From Caldilineaceae bacterium (GTDB lineage Bacteria > Chloroflexota > Anaerolineae > Caldilineales > Caldilineaceae): DNA of 56,847 nucleotides. The first letter of the stretch is position 1; each line of letters begins with the position of its first letter. The stretch spans positions 1 through 56,847 of the forward strand of contig JAPKMW010000075.1 of assembly GCA_026645575.1 (NCBI GenBank), in the 5' to 3' direction. Both the position numbers and the translations under genes were made by a program. This document shows, piece by piece, positions 16,045-23,016 of this stretch. Below the pieces are notes generated by a model, which did not search any database, was not told the DNA's origin, and saw only the letters and a program-made list of their open reading frames with translations.

Positions 16045-16893
16045 TCAACCGCCGGGGACGAACACCACTAACCGAAAACCGATGTTGACGTTACGGACGA
16101 GCGGGGCGTCCCAGTTACGGTTGGCAGAGCGCACGTCGCTGGAATCGCCGAGCCACGAGCCCCCGCGCAACGCCCGCGCTGCGCCCCCTTCCTTATCATT
16201 ATCTACCACATTGGCATAATTCTCATAATTGGCAACCCACTTGGTGGCGGTCCAGTCCCACACATTGCCGGCCATATCGAGCGCGCCATAGGGACTAGCA
16301 CCGGCGGCGTAATTACCCACGGGTCTTGTTTTACCTTCGTTGCTACTAAAATTACAACGATTTTTGTCAGGCGCATCATTGCCCCACGGATACTTACGAC
16401 TATCTGTTCCACGCGCCCCCTTTTCCCATTCAGCCTCGGTTGGCAGACGAATGGGCTGCCCTGTGGCTTGCGCCAGCCAAGCGACATAGGCCGTGGCTTC
16501 ATACCAACTGACGCCAACCACTGGCTGTTGCGGGGTATTCCACTTACTGTCTGTCCAGTAAAGCGGTTTGGTAATTTTCTCACCTGTGCGCCATTGCCAA
16601 CCAGACTTCGTCCAAAACGCCTGGTTGGTATAACCACCACCGTCGACAAAGGCGCGGAATTGGGCGTTCGTTATCGGTGTCTTGCCCAGCCAGAAAGCAT
16701 CAACCGGCATGGTGTGGATTGGCTTTGCACGGTCGTGATCATTCGACCCCATCTGAAAGGGACCAGCCGGTACGTAGACAAAGGGGAAGTCAACGTCAGC
16801 GGCGCGAATTGTTTGCTCTTCACCGGCGGCGGGCGTCCGCTTGGTTACGGTGGCCGGGCGGGAATCTCCCGGTTGGGTCGGCGACGCGTCCAT
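16045..16893 (-). CDS. FGE/SUMF1-like domain, C-terminal half of split CHAT-FGE locus
   Basis: This 282-aa reading frame carries a formylglycine-generating-enzyme-like fold: FVYVPAGPFQMGS, RLPTEAEWEKGARG, KYPWGND, DMAGNVWDW, RALRGGSW. The position that is Cys in the intact paralogue (VRCAARSW) is Asn here (RSANRNW), so no catalytic Cys remains. In the paralogue at 7008 the same domain is fused in frame to CHAT, but here it lies in a different frame from the CHAT ORF directly upstream. An ATG at 16893 could start it, though it has no convincing ribosome site. It may be translated by reinitiation or frameshifting, or be the inactivated end of a fusion gene. I treat it as probably non-independent. 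Confidence 0.7.
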   Translation of the reverse strand: MDASPTQPGDSRPATVTKRTPAAGEEQTIRAADVDFPFVYVPAGPFQMGSNDHDRAKPIHTMPVDAFWLGKTPITNAQFRAFVDGGGYTNQAFWTKSGWQWRTGEKITKPLYWTDSKWNTPQQPVVGVSWYEATAYVAWLAQATGQPIRLPTEAEWEKGARGTDSRKYPWGNDAPDKNRCNFSSNEGKTRPVGNYAAGASPYGALDMAGNVWDWTATKWVANYENYANVVDNDKEGGAARALRGGSWLGDSSDVRSANRNWDAPLVRNVNIGFRLVVFVPGG

Positions 16894-16957
16894 CTTCCGG
16901 GAAGGGGCAACAGACGGTTCCTGCTTTTGTAAATCGCCCCGCCCCTTCCCGGAAGAT
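16892..16957. repeat. 66-bp inverted-repeat element in CHAT-FGE linker
   Basis: Perfect 17-bp arms (16892-16908, 16941-16957; ATCTTCCGGGAAGGGGC) enclose 32 bases. The element lies exactly between the end of the CHAT reading frame and the start of the FGE-like frame. A second small palindrome, GTGGTT-N11-AACCAC, lies at 17001-17023. The 66-bp length equals 22 codons, so this element alone would not shift the frame. Confidence 0.75.
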
Positions 16958-18142
16958 TCACCGCAGCCGCAACCGGTGCGTTTTCCGGCGTTTGCCCGCA
17001 GTGGTTGAGCCTGTCGAAACCACCGAGGCCACCGGCGCCAATTTGAACAGGTGTCCATCGCTCGCCCGCGAATACAAGACCGGCGTTCCCCATTCGACCT
17101 CATGGCCGGCGACAAAGATCGCTTTGCGCGCTTCGGCTAGCGCGGCTTCTACCGGATAGCCGTCGGCCAGGGCGCCGTAGAATTCATGGGCCAGGATAAT
17201 GGCGGCGGCATCGCTAATTTCAAATTGCATGGCGATAATGGCGGGGATGCCTTGTAAGACCAGATGTTGGGCGACGCCAGCAAAGGGATCATTCGTCCCG
17301 ACACGGGCGCCCTCACAGGCATTGAGCAGCGCCAGCCGTAGGGAACGGTGGTCACTAAGCAGCGGTCCCAAATAGTCGCCGCTGACCAAGCGGGCGCGGC
17401 CCCGTTCATCTTCTAGGTAGAGAACGCGCTCCCCCGTGGTTGGGCTAACCCCGCCATGACCGACAAAGTGGAAGATGTGGTAGCGACCCTGACGCAATTG
17501 CCGTTGGAGCGCAGTCAGGGTGGCGTTGGACAGGCGGGTTAATTGGACTTGCCCCTGGGCAATCAGCGGCGCCAGGGCGTCGTTGATCTTGCGCCACTCC
17601 TCGTCAACATTGAGGGTGCTGACATCGCTGGGGTTGGCGATCATCACCAGCACTTGCAACGGTAAGGTGACAGCCAACGGCGTCACCGGACGCGGCTGTT
17701 CCGGGTAGCGCACCAGCGGGGTGGACACGGAATGGCAGAAGAAGCGGCGCAGGCTGGGGTCGTATAGATATTCCCACGGCAGGTCAAGCAGATCAGGCGC
17801 GTCGCCCAGGCGCAGGCGTAAACGCAGGCCCTCCTCATCCGCTTGCAGCAGGCTGCTCCGTAACGCATCGCGCACCTCGCCTTGGAAGACCGCGTTGTAG
17901 AGCCGGGCGCCCAACTCGCGCGCCGCTTTGCCTTCCTCCGTCAAGCTGCGCACGTTACGCCGCGGTCGCCCCATTTTGAGGATGTAGTTTTCTAGCTCGT
18001 GGGCATTGAAGGGCAAGGTAAAATCCACCGTGGCCTGGCCGGCCGGTGAATAGAGAACGCGGGCGCGATAGGTAGCCGGCGCGCCGGTTGTGCTTGGCAA
18101 AGGCAATTTTTCAATCGTCAGGTCAAAATCGAGGTAATTCAT
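16958..18142 (-). CDS. CHAT-domain (caspase-like) protein, N-terminal half of split locus
   Basis: This 394-aa protein parallels the CHAT part of the fusion gene at 7008. It has the N-terminal region, LDLPWEYLYDPSLRRFFCH (compare TLPWEFLYDARKRDFVCL) and a complete dyad, H229 (FHFVGHGG) and C276 (LLNACEGAR). Domain end GTPVLYSRASDGHLFKL also matches the paralogue. After that the frame runs through a palindrome-derived stretch (VVSTGSTTAGK) and stops, while the FGE-like domain continues in another frame. The protease part therefore looks intact and could be made without its sensor domain. The start at 18142 gives MNYLDFDLTI, aligned with the paralogue. No TPR or NTPase partner is nearby. Confidence 0.85.
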   Translation of the reverse strand: MNYLDFDLTIEKLPLPSTTGAPATYRARVLYSPAGQATVDFTLPFNAHELENYILKMGRPRRNVRSLTEEGKAARELGARLYNAVFQGEVRDALRSSLLQADEEGLRLRLRLGDAPDLLDLPWEYLYDPSLRRFFCHSVSTPLVRYPEQPRPVTPLAVTLPLQVLVMIANPSDVSTLNVDEEWRKINDALAPLIAQGQVQLTRLSNATLTALQRQLRQGRYHIFHFVGHGGVSPTTGERVLYLEDERGRARLVSGDYLGPLLSDHRSLRLALLNACEGARVGTNDPFAGVAQHLVLQGIPAIIAMQFEISDAAAIILAHEFYGALADGYPVEAALAEARKAIFVAGHEVEWGTPVLYSRASDGHLFKLAPVASVVSTGSTTAGKRRKTHRLRLR

Positions 18143-18290
18143 GCGCCGTTATTGTCCAGGATTCGGGTTGATCAATGATTGGTAGTTTACCACAAACCAC
18201 AAGGGAATTAAAGTATCAAAAAAGACCAATCTGTGTTATAGTAGCGTCGTGGAGTGATCGTGACAAATTTTATCCGCAGGAGGTTGACAG

Positions 18291-19079
18291 ATGCCATCCC
18301 CATTTCCTGGCATGGATCCCTATATTGAAGATCCGGAGATTTGGAGTGATTTTCATTTAGATTTAGCGGCTGAAATGCGGACGCGGCTAAATCAGGTGAT
18401 CCAACCAAATTACGTGGCGCGCTTAATCCCGCGTGTAACCTACGAACTGGTTGAAATTGGCAAAACGCACAGGGTCCACCCGGATATTAGCGTGTGGCAA
18501 ACACAACGTACACCAAAACCACATACAGAAACGGCTGTCCTCATCCCACCCGCGCCCAATGTTAGCACAGTCAAACTGGAAGTTCCTTTCCGGTTAGCAA
18601 GTGTGGAAGTGCGCAAGACAGGGACGCTAGAGCTAGTCACTGCCATTGAAATTCTTTCGCCGGTTAATAAACAGCCAAGCCACGATACCTATGGTGAATA
18701 TCAACGGAAGCGCCGCGAGTTGCTTCGTTCAGCGACGCATCTCATGGAAATTGATCTACTACGTGGTGGACAACGGCCACCACTCGAAGAACCAGTGCCG
18801 CCAGCGCCCTACTATGTCACCCTCAGTCGCGGTGATCGGCGCCCCGTTGTGGAAGTATGGCCCATTACACTGCAAGAGCGGTTGCCCATATTGCCCGTAC
18901 CCTTATTAGACCCTGATCCAGACGTCCCACTGAATTTGGCGGCTATCGTTGCCGATGTCTATGAACGCGGCGGCTACGCCACCCTGATCGATTACCACCG
19001 CCCACCACCGCCGCCCAAGCTGTCGGAGGCTGATCTAATTTGGGTGGATGATCTATTGCGCGAACAAGAAATCCGCTGA
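18291..19079 (+). CDS. DUF4058 family protein
   Basis: This 262-aa protein has the DUF4058 signature start MPSPFPGMDPYIEDPEIW. A central block AIEILSPVNK is followed by YQRKRRELLRSATHLMEIDLLRGG, giving an E-x-LSP-x-NK ... KR ... EIDLL pattern that looks like a Uma2/PD-(D/E)XK-type nuclease core; this is inference, not established. AGGAGG precedes the ATG at 18291. It is divergent from the CHAT gene and shares its upstream region. A second member lies at 21893. DUF4058 genes are often repeated in Chloroflexota and cyanobacteria; their role is unknown. Confidence 0.88.
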   Translation: MPSPFPGMDPYIEDPEIWSDFHLDLAAEMRTRLNQVIQPNYVARLIPRVTYELVEIGKTHRVHPDISVWQTQRTPKPHTETAVLIPPAPNVSTVKLEVPFRLASVEVRKTGTLELVTAIEILSPVNKQPSHDTYGEYQRKRRELLRSATHLMEIDLLRGGQRPPLEEPVPPAPYYVTLSRGDRRPVVEVWPITLQERLPILPVPLLDPDPDVPLNLAAIVADVYERGGYATLIDYHRPPPPPKLSEADLIWVDDLLREQEIR

Positions 19080-19130
19080 CAGATAAGGATTCGGGCGGTG
19101 CGGAACAGGACAAATGAGTATCTGCACTAC

Positions 19131-20240
19131 CTACATCCGCGTCTGTTCCCGTAACGCCGCGATAATCTTCTGATCCGTCACCGGAAAGGGAAAGGCTGCC
19201 AACTCATCCAGCGTCACCCAGCGCCAGTCGGCAACATCGAGGGCTTGGGGTTCGCCGCCGGTGTGACGGGCGTGAAAGGCGTGAAGGGTGATGCGAAAGT
19301 GGGTGTAGGCATGGCGGACCGTGGTCAATTGTTCACCAACGTCAATCTGGATCGCCAGTTCTTCTTCGATCTCGCGGCGCAGACAGGCGCGTAGATCCGC
19401 ATCGTCCGCTTCGAGTTTACCACCGGGAAATTCCCATAAACCGCCCAGCATTCCTTCCGGCGGGCGTTGGGCAATGAGTACCCGTGATTGATAGGGTTCG
19501 CCTTGCCAGATAATCCCGGCGGCGACATCATAGTGGGGTGTCTGTTTTTTGGGTGGGATCACGGGGCGTTCCTGTTGCGTACCATTAGCGGCGGCTTGAC
19601 ACAGTTCATGCACCGGACAGAGCAGACAGCGCGGGTTGACCGGCGTACAGATCAGCGCGCCCAGCTCCATAATCGCTTCATTGCACGCTCCCGCCTCCCC
19701 CACCGGCGCCGCTTCGACCAAGTCGCGCGCCAGTCGCCAAAGCAATTTTAGCGTTGCAGTTTCGGTGATGGGTTGGGCAATATCGGCCAGGCGACTGAGG
19801 ACGCGCTTGACATTACCATCGAGAATGGGTTCCGGCTGGTTGAAGGCAATGCTCAAAATGGCGCCAACGGTGTAGTCCCCCACGCCAGGGAGGGCTAACA
19901 AGGCGCGCCGGTCATTGGGGACAACCCCACCGTATTCAGCCACAATCTGTTGCGCGGCTTTGTGGAGGTTGCGGGCACGGGCATAGTAGCCAAGCCCTTC
20001 CCACACCTTTAAGACCGCTTGTTGATCAGCGGCGGCCAATGCTTCGATGGTAGGAAAGTGCGTCATCCAACGCTGAAAGTAGGCCACTACCGTTTCCACG
20101 CGTGTCTGTTGCAGCATAATCTCGCTGATCCAGACGGCGTAGGGATCGCGCGCGCCCGCCGGCGCCAGTCGCCAGGGCAGATCACGTTGATAGGCGGCAT
20201 GCCAGGCGACCAAACGCTGGGCAATTTGCGATGTATCCAT
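19131..20240 (-). CDS. mutY: A/G-specific adenine glycosylase
   Basis: This 369-aa MutY removes adenine mispaired with 8-oxoguanine. The catalytic Glu is E40 (WISEIMLQQTRVETV). The helix-hairpin-helix is LPGVGDYT with the catalytic Asp D141 (ILDGNVKRVLSRL). Four Cys ligands of the iron-sulfur cluster are C198, C205, C208 and C214 (C-x6-C-x2-C-x5-C). The C-terminal MutT-like domain (WEFPGGKLE and REIEEEL) recognises 8-oxoG. The protein is full length. An AT-rich hairpin upstream separates it from the zinc-ribbon gene on the same strand. Confidence 0.97.
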   Translation of the reverse strand: MDTSQIAQRLVAWHAAYQRDLPWRLAPAGARDPYAVWISEIMLQQTRVETVVAYFQRWMTHFPTIEALAAADQQAVLKVWEGLGYYARARNLHKAAQQIVAEYGGVVPNDRRALLALPGVGDYTVGAILSIAFNQPEPILDGNVKRVLSRLADIAQPITETATLKLLWRLARDLVEAAPVGEAGACNEAIMELGALICTPVNPRCLLCPVHELCQAAANGTQQERPVIPPKKQTPHYDVAAGIIWQGEPYQSRVLIAQRPPEGMLGGLWEFPGGKLEADDADLRACLRREIEEELAIQIDVGEQLTTVRHAYTHFRITLHAFHARHTGGEPQALDVADWRWVTLDELAAFPFPVTDQKIIAALREQTRM

Positions 20241-20254
20241 GAAGCTTTCTAATA

Positions 20255-20302
20255 ATTAATGGAGAATAGAAAATGATTAACAATTAATGATTCTCCATTA
20301 AT
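20255..20302. repeat. AT-rich palindrome
   Basis: Perfect 13-bp arms ATTAATGGAGAAT and ATTCTCCATTAAT flank 22 bases. Another TTCTCCATTAA-containing stretch lies near 39160. It sits between two minus-strand genes and may end the zinc-ribbon transcript. Confidence 0.75.
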
Positions 20303-20304
20303 GA

Positions 20305-20511
20305 TTATCCCGCCGGCGCGCCCACCATCATACACTGACCCAGGGTGGTGACGACAAAAAAGAGGGCAAAGGCGACCCAAACCCAAATCGGCAGGCCGCC
20401 AAACGTTGTGCGCTTCTGCTTCTTGGGTTGGGGGCGGGGTAACTCATGTTGGCAACGCCAACAGATGGTTTTATCCTCAGGATTCCATGTGTTACAATTG
20501 GGGCAATTCAT
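20305..20511 (-). CDS. Small zinc-ribbon membrane protein
   Basis: This 68-aa protein has an N-terminal zinc ribbon (CPNCNTWNPEDKTICWRC, C-x2-C and C-x2-C) and one transmembrane helix (LPIWVWVAFALFFVVTTLGQC). AAGGAGAG upstream of the ATG at 20511 excludes a longer ORF start. It is probably anchored with the ribbon in the cytoplasm. The function is unknown; such proteins are common near membrane-complex genes, but no partner is evident here. Confidence 0.75.
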   Translation of the reverse strand: MNCPNCNTWNPEDKTICWRCQHELPRPQPKKQKRTTFGGLPIWVWVAFALFFVVTTLGQCMMVGAPAG

Positions 20512-20607
20512 CTCTTTCTCTCCTTGCATGTTGCGATAGCAGAATGGTAGCACAGATAAGAAGGAGAGGCAACTATTGCATAATTCATGTTCAATTGATA
20601 ACAAATA

Positions 20608-21891
20608 ATGGTTAATATGACGACCACTTTACAATCACCAGAATTCACCAAATTACTCGACCAGTGTGTCCATTGCGGGCTTTGTCTGCCGGCTTGTCCC
20701 ACCTATGCGATTTTTCATACGGAAATGGATAGCCCCCGCGGACGCATTCAACTGATGCACGCGGCCGCCGATGGACGCATTGACACCAGCGGCGCCTTTC
20801 AGGAACATATCGACCTCTGCTTGGGCTGTCGCGCTTGTGAAACAGCTTGCCCTTCCGGCGTACAATATGGTCTGCTCTTTGAAACGGCGCGGGCGGCGAT
20901 TGCGGAGAACCAACCGCAGAGCCGGCAGGAGCGTTGGTTGCGCTGGTTGGCGCTACGCCAGATGCTGCCTCATCGCAGCCGCTTGCAGGTGATGGCGCAG
21001 TTGCTTCGCCTTTACCAAGCGCTCGGCCTCTCGACGCTGGTGCGCAAATTCAAGTTACTACCCAAAAACATGGCGGATATGGAAGCGCTCTTGCCACCGC
21101 TTAACGGGCAAACAATGAGCTATGCGAAATCAGCGCCGGCCATTGGTGAAAAACGGGGCGACGTGGCCTTTCTCTATGGCTGCGTGCAGGACGCCTTTCT
21201 AAGTGGCGTCAATGCGGCGACGGTGCGGGTCTTGCAACAGAATGGCTATGAAGTTCACTTTCCCCACACACAGACCTGTTGTGGCGCGGCGCCGCTTCAT
21301 GTCGGCGAAGGGGCGTTGGCCCGTGATCTTGCTCGCCAGAATGTTGAGGCATTTGGCGACCGCGACTATGTGGCGATCATCAACAATGCCGGCGGCTGTG
21401 GCGCGACACTCAAAGAGTACGGCCATCTCCTCGCCAATGATCCAACTTATGCGGCGAAGGCGAGCGCGTTTGTCGCCAAACTCCAGGACATCAACGAATT
21501 TCTGGCCGGCCATCTCCACAAGCCGCCGACCGGCAAAGTTGCCAAGCGCGTCACCTATGTCGATTCCTGTCACCTGCGCCACGGCCAGAAGGTGGTCAAG
21601 CAGCCGCGCCAATTGCTCAAGGCCATCCCCGGCCTGACGCTGGTTGAACTTCAGCAACCGGATCGCTGTTGCGGCAGCGCCGGCGTCTACAACATCACCC
21701 AAGCGGAGACGGCCAACCAGGTGTTGGATGCCAAGATGGCCGATATTGCTGGCACCCAAGCCGAGATTGTGGTAACGACCAACACGGGTTGTCACATGCA
21801 GATGATCTATGGCGTGCGCAAGGCCGGCTTACAGGCGGAGGTGGTGCATCTGGTGGAGTTGCTGGATCGGTCGTATCAAGCGGGAGGGTAA
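20608..21891 (+). CDS. glcF: Glycolate oxidase iron-sulfur subunit
   Basis: This 427-aa protein is the ferredoxin-like subunit of glycolate oxidase. It has two 4Fe-4S motifs: C20-x2-C23-x2-C26-x3-C30 (CVHCGLCLPACP) and C71-x2-C74-x2-C77-x3-C81 (CLGCRACETACP). Two CCG-type blocks follow (CCGAAPLHVGE and CCGSAGVYNI), typical of the heterodisulfide-reductase-like C-terminus. It passes electrons from the flavin subunit to quinone. The start could be 20608 or 20617; neither has a clear ribosome site. The flavin subunits are encoded by the fusion gene at 23017, with a DUF4058 gene between, all on the same strand and closely spaced, so one operon is likely. Confidence 0.93.
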   Translation: MVNMTTTLQSPEFTKLLDQCVHCGLCLPACPTYAIFHTEMDSPRGRIQLMHAAADGRIDTSGAFQEHIDLCLGCRACETACPSGVQYGLLFETARAAIAENQPQSRQERWLRWLALRQMLPHRSRLQVMAQLLRLYQALGLSTLVRKFKLLPKNMADMEALLPPLNGQTMSYAKSAPAIGEKRGDVAFLYGCVQDAFLSGVNAATVRVLQQNGYEVHFPHTQTCCGAAPLHVGEGALARDLARQNVEAFGDRDYVAIINNAGGCGATLKEYGHLLANDPTYAAKASAFVAKLQDINEFLAGHLHKPPTGKVAKRVTYVDSCHLRHGQKVVKQPRQLLKAIPGLTLVELQQPDRCCGSAGVYNITQAETANQVLDAKMADIAGTQAEIVVTTNTGCHMQMIYGVRKAGLQAEVVHLVELLDRSYQAGG

Positions 21892-21892
21892 A

Positions 21893-22885
21893 ATGCACGC
21901 AGTGAAAGCGCTCAAAAATCAATATTATGGTATTAACGCTCACTTGAACAGCTACTGGCAAAACGATGAGGAATGGAGCGAATTTCATACCAGTTATATT
22001 GTCCACATCAGTGCAGCATTAAAGGCGCAACTACTCCCTTTGGGTTATACAACTGGGAAAGAACGCTCTTTACAGATACGCCGTTTGGATAAGCCTGACA
22101 GTACGCCGCGTTCCGATGTGTCGATCTATGATCTTGATCGAACACGCTCCCAGTCTCGTATTGCACCAGGGCAAAGCGGCGCTTTCGATCTGGTCTTAAC
22201 CTTACCCGAAGTATTAGCCGCCGAAGAAAACCCGGTTGATTATTGGGCAATCGCCATCTACGCTGCCGACCAAACCGGCAAAGAAAAAGGGGAACCGGTG
22301 GCATGGGTTGAAGTGCTATCACCTTCCAACAAACCCGGTGGACAACATGCGCAAGAATACCGCACAAAACGGCGCAAATTATTAGACAGCGGCATTGTTT
22401 TCGTGGAGATCGATTATTTGCATGAATCAGCCCCGACGTTTAATCAACTACCCGCCTACCGTGCGCGTGATCGCGATGGCAACCCTTTGCCCGACGCTCA
22501 TCCCTATCGCATCTTAGTCATCGACCCGCGGCCGATGATCCCCTATGGGAAGCTGTATGTTTATCACTTTGATGTTGATCAACCCATTCCAACGGTAACG
22601 ATTCCCCTTAGTCGTGCGGACCAGATTGACTTTGATTTTGGCACACCCTACGAACGCATGCTCGAAATGGAGCTCTTTACGCTGGAAGCAGTTGACTATA
22701 CGCAGTTACCTATCAAGTTCAATCGTTACACGCCAGTCGATCAACAACGCATTGCCAACCGGATGCTCGCCGTCCTCGAAGCCGCCCAACAGGGCATTGA
22801 CCTGGAAACCGGTCCCTTTCCAACTCAGTCTATTCCTTTGGAAGAAGCACTTGCACGGATTGACGCCTTCCAGGCAACTATCTAG
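21893..22885 (+). CDS. DUF4058 family protein
   Basis: This 330-aa protein is a divergent DUF4058 member. It lacks the PGMDP start of the copy at 18291 but has the shared core WVEVLSPSNK and YRTKRRKLLDSGIVFVEIDYL. The E-x-LSP-x-NK, KR and EID order resembles a Uma2-like PD-(D/E)XK nuclease fold; this is inference. It starts one base after the glcF stop with GGGAGGG just upstream, so it is translated from the glc transcript. Its place inside a glycolate oxidase operon may be chance. Confidence 0.8.
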   Translation: MHAVKALKNQYYGINAHLNSYWQNDEEWSEFHTSYIVHISAALKAQLLPLGYTTGKERSLQIRRLDKPDSTPRSDVSIYDLDRTRSQSRIAPGQSGAFDLVLTLPEVLAAEENPVDYWAIAIYAADQTGKEKGEPVAWVEVLSPSNKPGGQHAQEYRTKRRKLLDSGIVFVEIDYLHESAPTFNQLPAYRARDRDGNPLPDAHPYRILVIDPRPMIPYGKLYVYHFDVDQPIPTVTIPLSRADQIDFDFGTPYERMLEMELFTLEAVDYTQLPIKFNRYTPVDQQRIANRMLAVLEAAQQGIDLETGPFPTQSIPLEEALARIDAFQATI

Positions 22886-22887
22886 CC

Positions 22888-22974
22888 ACCCCCTCCTAAC
22901 CTCCCCAGCTTGGGGGAGGAACTGTCGAGCGCACTACGGTTCCCTCCCTTATCATGGGAGGGTTAGGGAGGGGT
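22888..22974. repeat. CCCCTCC-type palindromic repeat
   Basis: Imperfect arms ACCCCCTCCTAACCTCCCC and GGGAGGGTTAGGGAGGGGT enclose about 50 bases that contain two smaller hairpins (CTCCCC-AGCT-type and CCCTCCC-N7-GGGAGGG). It sits between DUF4058 and the glycolate oxidase fusion gene. Confidence 0.75.
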
Positions 22975-23016
22975 AAATAGTTACCAGTCTCCCTTCAACA
23001 AGCTTAGGAACCATTT

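Noticed and set aside
7008..18142. Diversity-generating retroelement with FGE-like variable protein
   Set aside because: FGE-like folds serve as variable domains in such systems, but no reverse transcriptase or template repeat is visible in the window.
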